Source of the DNA: Coenobita brevimanus
Taxonomy: Eukaryota; Arthropoda; Malacostraca; Decapoda; Coenobitidae
Assembly: GCA_032717465.1 (NCBI GenBank)
Contig: CM064671.1
Span: 54,295,991-54,359,990 of the forward strand
Direction: 5' to 3'
DNA length: 64,000 bases
Part shown: positions 12,360-23,188 of the stretch, piece after piece
Layout of the letters: each line of letters opens with the position of its first letter
How positions within the stretch are numbered: the stretch's first letter is position 1
Made by a program: the position numbers and the translations under genes
The notes under the pieces: generated by a model
What the model was told of the DNA's origin: nothing
The model's database searches: none
The model's input: only the letters and a program-made list of their open reading frames with translations

Positions 12360-14177
12360 GGTGAAGCTCACACACTAAGGTCAGCTTAAACTGTTTTTGT
12401 GTGATGTGGAAAAATCTTTGTGGAAGAAATAAACAATCTGATTTTGAAGATAATCAGACAAAAATCAAGGTCACCAGGAAAATGCTCTAGTGTTAAGATC
12501 TCAGGGCAAAGCCAAGTCAAAATGTTTTGATTTGATTAAGCAAGAGCAAAGTAATTTGAAATTTAGAGCAATCACTCCAATGTCAGTATCACAAGACAAT
12601 GCCAAATATTTAACAGTTAGACCATTTGGTGGGAATGGGAGTTGCTCTTGTTGAGTGCTCCTTCTTTTACATATGTCAGGACACCATTATATAATAATAC
12701 AGCTCATGGATAGATAGTTAGAAGCACCAAGCCAGGGTGTGAGATAGGAAGTGTATCAGCGAGAATCAACCAAAAGGAAACGAGCTTGCAACTTTTAAGT
12801 GAAGGAATGCTAGAAATGCACCAGAAACAGTACATACACACAGACATAGAGAGTTCTAGAAGCTTCCACGGCAGTATAGCCCACGTGACACGACCCGTGC
12901 TAAACGAGAATACAGGAATCAGAGATCAGAAAGGGGCTAGCCATAGAACCAACAGGTAGTGGAGAGAGGAAATAAGAAGAGGGGTCCGATGACACTTAGT
13001 AAATTATGTCCCTGTGTACAACATACTCTGCTCAACTTAGACTTTCTTTGAAGATAATAAATCAAGATTAACTCCCTGTATTCATTTTTAACTCCTCCTG
13101 CTCTTCGATTCGCACAATAACCTTAACCAAAACTCAAGACTTACATATTACAAGACCAAAGAGTCACATATAATAAATGGTGGTAGTAACGATCGGCTCT
13201 AAGCCTACGAACCATCATTTCTACAATCAATGAAACACAATCGAGCATACAGTAGCAACGACGAATTACAAGTGAGGATCAACAAGCTCTACGATTATTA
13301 ACTACAAATAACAAGTCTACAAGACAACTCTATAATCTTCTTCACGCAACTTCAAGTATCAGCAAGAAGAATAAAAAACAAGTAAACAAAAAGCAAGAAT
13401 AAAACAACAAGCACTGGTTCCCCAACGCTCTCTCCTACTGCCCCCCTACCTCCACTACTGACACAGGTTCAGAGGTCAAGACGACGTGGCAAATACCAGA
13501 GCCACATTTATAACGCATCTTACTCACTTTTCCTCACTCAGGTTACTCATCGCTACTCATTTACTTACCACAGCTACCAGTGTGGGAAGCCGACGTCACC
13601 ATGTGTATCTGCTGAGATGACGTCACCATGCATGTTTGCTGAGACAACGCCACGCCAATCAGCGTGTGACTGACACCAGGCACTTCGCACCCACTGCTCT
13701 TTACTCATTCTTATTCACATAGCCCCTACTCATACTCATTTATTTTCAACAGTATTGAGTGGGAATTCGACGTTCTATGGTGAGGTTCGCTTATGACTAC
13801 AGCTGTTAACCACTACAATCAACACAAATAATCAGGCCATGGAATTTCCGGAGTAATATCGTCCATCAACACAGCCCTAGAATTATCGGTAGGGAGATTT
13901 TCCATCAACTCTGAATTTATCTTCCGGGATCAACACGCCTTTCCGAGTGACATCATCTGTACCAAGTGGGTGTAATTATACTGACCCATTTCTTCTCATT
14001 GCTTTAAATTAGGTACAATCACCTCCTTTACTTATTTTTATATATACACTTATACGGTCACTATCTGTCATTCATTACAACTCATTTACTCATCTATTTA
14101 GTTAGGACATAAAAAAAAAAAAGACATATTTCATAACACCATACCTTAGCAACATGAATTCTCTTTAGCTGAGTGAT
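12360..14177. other. Gene-free stretch upstream of a gag remnant
   Basis: No gene was recognised. The AAGGTCAA-type repeat continues to about 12600. The remainder could include the LTR and leader of the retroelement whose gag begins at 14178, since TGGTGGTAGTAACG near 13178 resembles a primer-binding region. No second LTR was found in the window to confirm this. Confidence 0.35.
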
Positions 14178-15150
14178 ATGACAGGAATATTTTCACATCC
14201 ACCCGTGTTAGTAACAGATGATACACAGTTAGCGCCCACTGCAGATACACAATTAGGAGGGTACCAGGGCACCACACCCACCCTTCAAAATTCACTGCAA
14301 ACCAAAGACAAAGAAACAAATACGTCAATTCTAGATGATGATGATGATGATGATTGGCAAACCCCCTCTGATGTAGCGAGTGAGGACTTCGTCTCTGCCT
14401 TCCATACCTATGAAAATACACTTAACAGAGTTCATCGTTCAGGGAAAACCTATTCCACTATTCCCTCACACAACGATAAACAAGTCCAAGTTATATTAAC
14501 AAAGCAACCAGTGAAAATGAATAATGCAACCAATACCACAGATGTTTACGTTTATCATGAGGGTAAAACTGCCCCAAAAGTCTCTGGCACAGAAAAAGAT
14601 CGTATTGATGTTATTTCATTGATCAATCAGTGTGAACAGATCTTCGTAAAAAGGCACATAACAGATGAACAAGAGAAAATTGCTATTTTTTCTCTTGGAT
14701 TAATCAGGAAAGATGCCTGGCAGGAGACTTGCTTAAGTCTGATAAGCTAGTTTGAGCTAAGACATATGATGAGTTTAAAACTGAATATTTGAAGAAATTT
14801 TCTGGAGGTAAGAGCTTTTTGCCAGGTATAGTCCCAGAATTACATAAGACTGTGTGACGAAAAATATCTTTTAGCTCAGACCGTCGACAACGTAGGCAGT
14901 GATTGAGCATTTACGCCATATTATGTCTTAGATTAGTTGCCTGTCCTGAACGCAAACTAATCACTTCAGCAGACATGGTAATGCCAAAACCTGTGTGAAG
15001 AAATTGAAACATTTGATTATGCATATGACAGTGCCTGATAAACTTGACAGTATTGAAATTAAGTGAAGGCTTCTGGAGATTTGCCTTACCACTGCGAGTT
15101 TGTACCTTACAGTTTGATTTTAGTAAACCTGAAATAATTCCGTCTGTATT
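14178..15150 (+). pseudogene. LTR-retrotransposon gag remnant
   Basis: A 190-codon open stretch (14178-14750) reads through an acidic run (ILDDDDDDDWQTPS) into KVSGTEKDRIDVISLINQCE, FVKRHITDEQEKIAIF. After the frame breaks it continues with TYDEFKTEYLKKFSGG. This order (short conserved opening, E/D-rich helix, 'DEQ' helix, 'F...LKKFSG') is typical of retroelement Gag capsid regions of insects and crustaceans. Downstream frames are broken and no protease or polymerase follows, because the IR exon at 15272-15371 comes next. Truncated and inactive; the clade is unassigned. Confidence 0.55.
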
Positions 15151-15271
15151 CATAAATTCCTTCCAAAACAGGATCTAAGTCTGGCCGAAACTGGTAAATC
15201 ATCAAAAATAAATAATTTTACTATGTAGGTATAACTATCATGTGAACAATCTTATCAGGGCTGTTACATAC

Positions 15272-15371
15272 CTCTTGCTAATTGCTCTCCCTAGAGGATT
15301 GCCTTTTTGTGTGATGGGGGCAGATGTGTATGGCAGGTATCCCTCCCTGGATAGGTAGAAGATGCATTCTC
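15272..15371 (-). CDS. Ionotropic receptor, sixth recognised exon (S2 lobe)
   Basis: Reading leftward, acceptor ...CTTTGCAG is followed by GA GAA TGC ATC, which completes a Gly codon with the G left over from the exon ending at 35281. It encodes GECIFYLSREGYLPYTSAPI, then TQKGNPLGRAISK, and ends AGAG before donor GTATGT, leaving two bases. In IRs the block around GEC.FYLS.E...P....P..QKGSPL is the S2 region shortly before the last transmembrane segment, so order and phase both fit. The 19.9 kb intron to the previous exon holds the Gmr1-like element, piggyBac copy and LINE pair. The next exon, expected to carry the last membrane helix, was not found leftward. Confidence 0.7.
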
Positions 15372-16057
15372 CTGCAAAGTATGTAGTTATAAAACCATTT
15401 AGTTTTGAAGCAGTATTACTATAGCAGTTGGAACCCCTCACTCATCTAGCTGTGATCCCTCTGGACTACAGCGTACAGTCCTCCTTTAAGGGAACTGATA
15501 AGGAGAAAGTTTGTATAAACGGACAGCCAAGCTGCCCTGACATATACAGTAGGTGTCACCACGTGAAGGGCTCCCTCTTCAGCACCACACACAGAGTGAA
15601 AGCAGCCATAAACGATAATTCATCTTTATTCAACTAAAACATTTCTTTCATAAATATTTCATGTGATATTTTCATAACCATCTTTATCAGTGCCAGTATC
15701 AGCATCATACCCTATATTTTGCTAAGTAAATGGAACAAGCATGTGTTATGTTCATTAAAACATGTTCTTGGTGCAGTCTGTTAATAATTTATAACCTTCA
15801 TTAACCCGCGCCGTCCCGAGGACGTACTTCCACGTCCTCACGTTTTGTCACAGCCAGTCCCGAGGACGTACTTCAACGTCCTGCAATTGCAAGGTTCATA
15901 ATTTCCACAAATTTCAAAATTCGCGGGAGATTTTCGTTTCGCCCGGGTACCCAAGCCTCCCCTACCTGCCGCCAGGCGGGCAGCGTCCTAGACCCCGCGT
16001 GACCCGCGCTCGCCCTTGTCTCGGTCACTCACCTGCCAGCAGTGACCCAGGTCAGAC

Positions 16058-18404
16058 ATGGCGCGGAAAGGTCTCTCAGATGAGCAAATTGCATCCGTCC
16101 TGGAAGCGTTCACTGGAGACAGTGATTCTCCACTCGATGATGATGTGGTGGATCGCGATTACGTCCAGCCAGAGGAAGAAATAAGTAGCAGTGATGAGGA
16201 GGTCCCTTCGCCCCGAAAAACGCGGTATGTGACATACCGTAAGGCAAGGGAAGGCCAGGCTGCTTCCCAACCACGTGCACAGCTATCTCTCCATCACGAT
16301 TCTGATCAGGACGAGGATGAGGACGATGAGGATGACGGAGGGCTAGGACGTGATATCGCCGAGTGGTTGGGAAAGGAAAAAATATCACCACGTGGATCAG
16401 AAGGTGGGGCGAGACGACACCTAAGGTATGGTTCAAGTACTTTGTCTGGGGAAGTAGCAAGTGGTGGTGGGATTGCTGGGAGAAAGGGAAAGTGTTGTGG
16501 CGGCAGCGCGGGGTGAAAGTGAGAGTGGTGTGGGGGTAGTGCGGGGTGAAGGGGCCATTGGTGGGAGGGAGGCAGCACGAGCACGTGGTGCTCGTAGGCC
16601 TAGGGGAGAGGAGGTTGAGTCACTCCCCAGCACTTCTTTCTGCCCCTGAATATGCCCAAACTTCCTCCCCACAGCCCCAGGATGTGGGGAAAGGAAAGAA
16701 AGGGAAGGGAAAGGGTAAAGGAAAAAGGGAGAGGGAAGAGAAGTGCGAGTGATGAGAGGCGCCGCTTCTCCACCTCCCCAACCTCCCCCACCACCCTCAC
16801 CTCCCCACCCTGACGAAGGGGACGATGGTGACGTGGCTGGAGACGGTGGTGTCACGTGGAACTGGAGGATGGGAGTAATTTTACTCCCATCATTCACCAG
16901 TTCACTGAGGAGTGGCGGTCAGGTTGCACGGCTCCAGGTGTAAATGCTGGGTCGTCACGTTTAGATTTTTTCAATTTGTTTTTTGATGAGGCGTTTGTTG
17001 GGCGCATAGTAGAACAGACGAATATATTTTCACAATCCCAGCGCCTTGAAAGTGAACGCCTAGGAACCACAAGCAAGCATGCAGAACAGTATGACTTTCC
17101 CGTGACTATATCAGAGATGTCTATTTTTGGCCCTGGTAATCTTGATGGGTGTGGTGAAGAAAAATCAAATTCTGCCTATTGGACAACGGACCCAATCATC
17201 CTAACACCTTTCTTTGGAAAGGTGATGGGTCGTAATAGATTTCAGTTTATTCTCTGGCCGCCTCCACTTTTTTGATGCAGATGATCCAGCCAATGCAAAT
17301 AACACCGATAAAATGAGGAGAATTAGGCTGGTATTTGATCATTTACGGGAAATGTTCCGCTCCTCATTTTATCCCTTCAGAGACCTCGTCATAGACGAGA
17401 GTCTTGTGTTGTGGAGAGGCAATATTTCCTTTAGGCAGTATATACCCAGCAAGAGACACCGTTCTTCGGGTTCAAGATCTTTGTTATGTGTGACTGTAAG
17501 ACTGGTTATGTGCAAGACATAGTCTTGTACACGGGCGCACAGACAGATATAATAGAAGATCGGAGTATAGGACTCTCTGGGGCCGTGGTGAAGACAATGA
17601 TAGAAGAGTACCTTCATCGTGGTCATGTTTTGTACCTGGACAACTGGTACACTAGCCCTCTTCTCGCTAGGTTCCTCCACCAACACGACACCGGAGTCTG
17701 TGGTACAGTCAAGAGAGAAACCAAGCCATATGGTCAAGATAGGGCGGAAACTTGACAAGAATGAGGTGGTTTTCTTCCAGGCCAATAACATCCTTGCAAC
17801 CCTGTGGAACCACAACAGGGAAGTTTGCCTCCAATCAACTGTTCACAGCCCCCTGATGCACCGCACAGACTCCGTGGATCACCGTATGAGAGGAGGCGCA
17901 ACGCATGGAAACCAGAGTCTGTACTTGCCTATAATCTGAACATGAGGCAAGTTGATCAGTCAGACTCGATGATTTCAAGTGTTGACTGTGCCAGGACAAC
18001 GATGAAGTGGTACAAGAAACTCTTTTTCCACTTGCTCGACATCACGGTCCTGAACGCCCACTACCTGCACGCAATGACCACCAGAGTATCCGAGACCTTT
18101 GAGGGGTTTGTGAGGGAGCTGGCACGTGAAATAATCGCCAAGCATGCCCAGGAAAGACCCCCACACCGCCCCAGCCCCCCCGTGCTGCTCAGACTCCCTA
18201 CGTCTTGCAGCCCGCCACTACCCCAGCGCAATCCCTTCCGAACCAAACCGTCAGAAACCCCAGCGTCGCTGCCATGTATGTAAGCACTCGACAGTCAGAC
18301 CATCAACGCAGAGAAAAGACACAAGATACGAGTGTGTCGAGTGCAATGTTGCGTTGTGCCTTCAGCCTTGTTTCAAGGAATATCATAATCTCCTACACTT
18401 CTGA
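16058..18404 (+). pseudogene. piggyBac transposase, frameshifted
   Basis: This is the same protein as the intact 784-aa transposase at 46364-48718, but broken into frames at about 16058-16465, 16856-17140, 17313-17460, 17486-17725, 17804-17885 and 18144-18404. Small indels are visible against the intact copy. A GT is missing near 16463, the word around TTCGGG near 17465 has an indel, and six bases (two codons) are lost near 17603. The catalytic neighbourhoods are still legible (DLVIDESLVLW, VLYLDNW, RQVDQSDS). The Cys/His tail survives at the end. It cannot make an active transposase but could still serve as a substrate for the intact copy. Confidence 0.9.
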
Positions 18405-18461
18405 AACTGTGTGGGAAGGCGAAATGACGCTCATGATAATGGTAAGGCCAGTCAGTAGGTG

Positions 18462-18860
18462 CTAAGTCAAATATAAAGTTGAAACGGGTGTTATTTTTTC
18501 AGAAAAGTAATGTATAAGATGAGAATTAGTGTAAGTGGAAAGAATTGTTATCAAAACTACACCCACTGTGTAAATCTGGTCAGTAAATATGTGATAGCAA
18601 GGAAATAAAGTGGAAACGGGTGTAATGTTAGCATGAATAAAACGTATAAGTTGAACATTACTGTAAGTTGTCATAATTGATGTCACGATTACACCCACAT
18701 TCTGGTCAGTAAGTATGTGATAGGAATTATATACAGTGGAAGATGTTGTAATGTTAGTAGTAAGGTATTTTATAAGTTGATTACTTGTGTAAGATGAAAC
18801 AAATGATATCGCGATAACACTCCCTGTGTAAGTACGCGCAAATATGACGCTAAGTTCCAT
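18462..18860 (-). repeat. Internally repetitive 132-codon frame in the piggyBac right arm
   Basis: A minus-strand open frame of 132 codons converges on the transposase. It consists of about three diverged units of about 43 codons, each with NIT..STxxxxYHIxTDQ and a following V/I-rich stretch (VGVIVTSIM, VGVVLITIL). The same frame, same length, is present in the other copy at 45908-46306. The differences I compared between the copies mostly change amino acids, so I regard it as a degenerate tandem repeat that happens to be open rather than a demonstrated gene. Confidence 0.5.
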
Positions 18861-19799
18861 CTTACGTTCAGAAATGATGTAATATCAATTATATCAAGTG
18901 TTTACATGTGCAATGTTAGTGTAGAATAATTATATAAGTAAAAAAATAGGTTGTAAGTTGAATTAGTTGTCATAGCGACTTCACCGTGTGTGTTACTATG
19001 CGCTATTATTACGCTATATATTTACGTAAGGCCTGAAATAATCTCAAAACAGTTCTATAAAGTTGAAAAGTGTATAATAATATTAGAAAGGTATTATGTT
19101 AGTAGAAAAAGCACAATACGAGTTGAAACATCAGTCACAGCGAGTTCACTCACTACGTAAATTAGCGCTAACATTACGCTAAATGTTATCAAAAGGCCTG
19201 TGAATACGTAAAAACAGTTCAATATAATGTAAAATGGTATAATGTTATTGTAGAAGTATTATGTAAGTAAAAAATATATGTATCATGATTTTAGAATGTT
19301 AGCGATTCATGGGAACCAAGTTGGCCGATTTTGCCTGCTTTCACGATGGTACAATGGTTATTTCTGCTCTATTTTTGTATAAAATCCAATATACTCTTTT
19401 ATCACATGTTTTTATGTTTGTAATAAATTCATTTCTACTTACTTTCATTGGTTTCCCAAACTTATAATACCATAGAAAACGTTTGATGCTCACACCGCAT
19501 AGGGAGAACACGGGGCCAGGTGGGACCATCGCATACCTGGTTAAGCTAATTAGGGACCCCAGGGACCACTTTCTTTGCCACCGGCCATTGTTTCTGACCA
19601 AAAGCGAAAGTTTAAGCAAAAAAAAAAAAGGTCGAAAATTGCCCGGGATTGGGGGGTACCAGTGGTCGAAAAGTTGCCGGGACGGGGCGGGTTAATGGAA
19701 AACAGTTTTATGCAGGCTTAGGTGAAACTGTATTAGTGAAGGAGATAATGAAGGCAATATTTTACTACTCCATTTGTAACCATTTGTAAAAGTTGTCGG

Positions 19800-20848
19800 T
19801 GTCACGAATCAATTCGCGACATTTCCCTTTTGTGAGAAGCCACGAACTATTAGTGGAAAACTCACTGTGTATCGCTCAGCTAACCGTTTCTCCCTCCATT
19901 TCGGAGTATACTTTTCAAAACATTCGTCACTTTCAAAAGTGACCGATTTAATGCACGTCACTAAGTGCTCTACTGAGCGATACAATTGTTTCTTTATCGT
20001 TCGCCTCTGCTTGCCTAAACCGTTAGCCACGCCTTCTTCTGGTGGCTTGTGCGTCCTGCCCATACAGTGCATTTGAATTCAGTCTAGTGTTTGCCTTGAC
20101 GGAGAGAGGTCCTGTGCTCCAAAAGTGTGAGAAGTCAGCTAGCATCCAAGCTCCACAGAGTACGGTTTCTTCAAACTCCCACCTCGGTGATACAAAGCAT
20201 TCATCGACTATAGTATTTCCCTTTTGTATTTTGTAGTCTTAAGAGTTTAGTTAAGGTGTTTTTTTTTAGGCATAAGTATTTAGCTTTTGTGTGAGTGAGT
20301 GAGTGCGTCTCATTAATTTGATTTGAATTGTAACGTTAAATATATTTTTTTGTAATCAATAAATTTAACAGTTCTTTTTCTTGAGCTTAATGTAAAGTAA
20401 AATCTTGTTTCATTTCTCCAAATTAAGCTTATTTTCCATATAGCTCCTAGCTTCCATAAACGTTTGCTATTCATAACTGGTACTTAGACCAGTCTTGTTG
20501 TATTAACTTAAAATCCGTTGTGCCAGATAGGAGTTAAAGCATCAGCAAGAATCTGTTATTATTATTAGTATTAGTTATTTATTGTCAGGGGTGAAGTAAC
20601 TTTCTCCAGAGGCTAACAGTACTAATTCAGCAATTGTGAGTAATTAGTCTCTGCTGTGTACTGTTGAGAAAGTTTATAAATTCTCGTTCTTAGAGAATCG
20701 TAGCAAGTCAGCGTAAAGTAATCGTTGCTTGATGTAGCAAGACAATCATTGTCTCTGCTCTTCAAAATTATTGAATATTATTATCAATTAAATAATATTT
20801 AAGCATTTATTTTTAAAAACTCCACGATATTATAAAAACCCCGTGACA
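19800..20848 (+). repeat. 5' LTR of the Gmr1-like element
   Basis: Starts TGTCACGAATC and ends CCCCGTGACA, so the ends form the inverted pair TGTCAC/GTGACA. It contains an AATAAA near 20360. Immediately after it comes ATTGGCGACCTCATTCC, a plausible tRNA primer-binding site (TGGCGACC) starting two to three bases inside. The primer tRNA was not assigned. Confidence 0.93.
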
Positions 20849-21226
20849 ATTGGCGACCTCATTCCAGGATATTAATTCCTAGCTCTAAAGCTATTCACGA
20901 GATAGTGCTCACTCATTCATATTTAGGTATTTATAATTAAAGTTTATAGGCACAAGTTTACTGGTGGTTACCGTTGATTTAGCAAGTGATTTTTTGCTTT
21001 ATTAATCAATAGAGTACCTAACTCTAGTTTATTTTTGGTAACGCCAGACGATTTTATTCGCTCCTGGGTAGCCGCCGTACCCATTGTGTTAATTATTGAG
21101 AGTTCTTAGTCATTTACATTTTTGATTTATTCTTGCCAGTTAACTAGATAAGACTGGTCACCACTAGCTTGTGTCTGTATTCTTTACTTGTGTTATTAGC
21201 ATTCGTTTGCTTAATAAATTAGCGCC

Positions 21227-22555
21227 ATGGCAGCCAGTGCTTATGTACAGGAAGCCAAAGATATGGGTCTCACTGACCCAGAGAAAATACAGAGTTACGT
21301 TCTCTCACGGTTCAATTACGAGCAAGAACGTGAGAAAGATGCTCGTGAAGAGCGTAGAATCCAACGCAAATACGAGCAAGAACAGCGTGAGGAACGCGAA
21401 AAGGAGCGCGAACACGAGCAGAAACAACGCGAGCTCGAGTTAGAAAAAGAGCGAGAACAGCGCGAACACGAGCGAGAACAGCGCGAATACGAGCGTGAAC
21501 AACGAGACAAAGAACGAGAACATGAACTTGAAGTGCTGAAGCTCAAGCGAGATTCCTTGGCTTCAGACACGTCTGGTGCAGTTGGTCCAAGCTCCACGAG
21601 CGTTCTCCCTGCACATGTCCTGGCGACCCAACGCATCAAGCTTCCTTCATACAAGGAAAGCGAGCGAATCGAGCAGTACATAGCTCGTTTTGAGGACATG
21701 GCAGACTTATATCAACTGGATGAGGCAGCTAAGCGGCTTCAGTTTCTTAGCCTATTTGAGGGCCCTGCCCTCGATATTCTCCACAGAATTCGTGGAGACA
21801 ATCTCACATATGAGATGATGAAAGCTGCACTCATTAAGGCGTATGGTCTCACAGTAGACGACGCCAAAGTTCAGTTCATGCGAGCTCGTCTCCAAGACAA
21901 GGAGACAGCTGTTCAGTTCCTTGATCGTCTCACAGCTTACTTAAATGAGTGGATGGAGAAAGATGAAACTCCTTCCACGCGTGAGGGGATAATTGACCTT
22001 ATGCTGCGTACACAGCTAGAGAGGTCGTGGGCTGCTGAGCTCATAGCACAGCTTAAGATCTGCCAGGTGAAAGATGCCAGCCAAATGGCAGAGAAGGCTG
22101 ACGCATTCTTTACTGCATACGGGTATCAAACTCGTAAGCAAAACACCTGGAGCAGAAAAGATACTGCCAAGTCTGGGAAGCCGTCTCAGACTGAATCCCA
22201 GCACCAAGGCCATTCTCAGAGTAATGGCCAAGGTCCAAAACCACAGAAGGACCAGGGGCAAAATACACAGCAGCCTGCTTGGAAGCGGTACAACAAGCAC
22301 CCCAACCAGCAGCAGTTCCCCAAGCAGCAGCAATACAAGGACAAGCCACGTAACCCTCAGTCAGGTCAATTAGTGTATCGGAGGCAGGAGGCAAATGCAG
22401 CCTTCATTCCACAAGTACCTGGTGGTGCCATCTCTACCAGTACAGGTACTTCCCAACACTTCACAAGTCCCCCTTCGACCATGAACTCTCCTCAGACACC
22501 TAGTTCCCAGGGCGCCACGTTTGCTGCATCGGTTGTTCCGCAGTCTCATGAATGA
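21227..22555 (+). CDS. Gag protein of the Gmr1-like element
   Basis: 442 codons from ATG at 21227 to TGA at 22553. Residues about 25-110 are a highly charged Arg/Glu coiled coil (HEREQREYEREQRDKERE). Residues about 130-300 look like a retroelement capsid (IEQYIARFEDMADLY, LSLFEGPALDILHRI, LTAYLNEWMEKDE). The rest is Gln/Pro/Lys-rich and presumably binds nucleic acid. No CCHC zinc knuckle is present, unlike many Gag proteins. An upstream out-of-frame ATG at 21171 opens a shorter frame, but the 21227 ATG fits the Gag reading. The TGA is followed by CTG and the frame stays open into protease, so stop-codon readthrough may link Gag and Pol. Confidence 0.9.
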   Translation: MAASAYVQEAKDMGLTDPEKIQSYVLSRFNYEQEREKDAREERRIQRKYEQEQREEREKEREHEQKQRELELEKEREQREHEREQREYEREQRDKEREHELEVLKLKRDSLASDTSGAVGPSSTSVLPAHVLATQRIKLPSYKESERIEQYIARFEDMADLYQLDEAAKRLQFLSLFEGPALDILHRIRGDNLTYEMMKAALIKAYGLTVDDAKVQFMRARLQDKETAVQFLDRLTAYLNEWMEKDETPSTREGIIDLMLRTQLERSWAAELIAQLKICQVKDASQMAEKADAFFTAYGYQTRKQNTWSRKDTAKSGKPSQTESQHQGHSQSNGQGPKPQKDQGQNTQQPAWKRYNKHPNQQQFPKQQQYKDKPRNPQSGQLVYRRQEANAAFIPQVPGGAISTSTGTSQHFTSPPSTMNSPQTPSSQGATFAASVVPQSHE

Positions 22556-23185
22556 CTGGCTGCTACCTCCTCAGACCCTTCCACCAACAACACTGCCTTT
22601 CTTGTTCAGCCAGGGTCTGTGGGAGGTGTTTCTGTAAATGTCCTGAGGGACAATGGTTCCTCAGGTTGCTCTGTTAAGCAGAGTTTAGTTCGGCCTGATG
22701 AGTATACAGGTCGACAGATCCAAGTTAGACTTATTGATGGATCAGTGAGATTGTTCCCTGAGGCACGTATCCAGGTGGCATCTCCATTTTATACTGGTAC
22801 GACACTTGCAGTTGTCATGCCAGAACCTCTATTTGACCTCATATTAGGCAACATCGCTGGCATCAAAAATAGATGTGCCGTAGATGTTGCTACTCAGACT
22901 TCGGCTGCTGCAATAACACGAGCCATGGCCAAGGCCCCAAATCGCGTCACTCCGTTGACCGTCGCAAGGCCGCAAGATCTGATTCGTAGTCAAGATGTTG
23001 TCCAAGAGCAACAGACTGACTCGACACTTGCCTCAGTGCACAAGAAGCTGGAGGGTAAAGTGATCAAGTATTCACGGGGAGGACAAGCCAGGTTCCTTCG
23101 TAAGCGAGGACGGCTGTACCGTGAGTCACAGACACCCCAGGGTGAGGTTCGACTGCAGTTTGTCGTTCCTGCAAAGTATCGCTGA
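22556..23185 (+). CDS. Pol first segment: protease and linker of the Gmr1-like element
   Basis: Open in the same frame as gag directly after its TGA. It contains VNVLRDNGSSGCSVKQSLV near its start, matching the retroelement aspartic-protease motif (usually LRDTGS) but with Asn after the catalytic Asp. The later ILGNIAGIK fits the second protease strand (ILG). The C-terminal half (VHKKLEGK, RKRGRLYRE, LQFVVPAKYR) is the usual lead-in to the integrase zinc finger. It stops at TGA 23183-23185, and the integrase frame continues in phase just after. I cannot tell whether that second TGA is a recent nonsense mutation, for example from CGA, or a second readthrough site. Confidence 0.8.
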   Translation: MAATSSDPSTNNTAFLVQPGSVGGVSVNVLRDNGSSGCSVKQSLVRPDEYTGRQIQVRLIDGSVRLFPEARIQVASPFYTGTTLAVVMPEPLFDLILGNIAGIKNRCAVDVATQTSAAAITRAMAKAPNRVTPLTVARPQDLIRSQDVVQEQQTDSTLASVHKKLEGKVIKYSRGGQARFLRKRGRLYRESQTPQGEVRLQFVVPAKYR

Positions 23186-23188
23186 GCA

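Larger units (their letters stand above)
15801..19695 (+). mobile_element. piggyBac element, degraded copy
   Basis: TTAA lies at both ends (15801-15804, 19692-19695), with inner termini CCCGCGCCGTCCCG and, on the opposite strand, CCCGCCCCGTCCCG. Length is about 3.9 kb, matching the inverted copy at 45063-48975. Close to the left end the 18-bp word GGACGTACTTCCACGTCC and a near copy occur about 50 bp apart; each is itself an imperfect palindrome and a plausible transposase-binding subterminal repeat. The interior carries a frameshifted transposase and a roughly 1.3 kb non-coding right arm. Confidence 0.93.

Noticed and set aside
19809..20072. 87-codon frame present twice (also 27367-27630)
   Set aside because: Both copies lie inside the LTRs of the same retrotransposon and are antisense to it; the repetition is explained by LTR identity.
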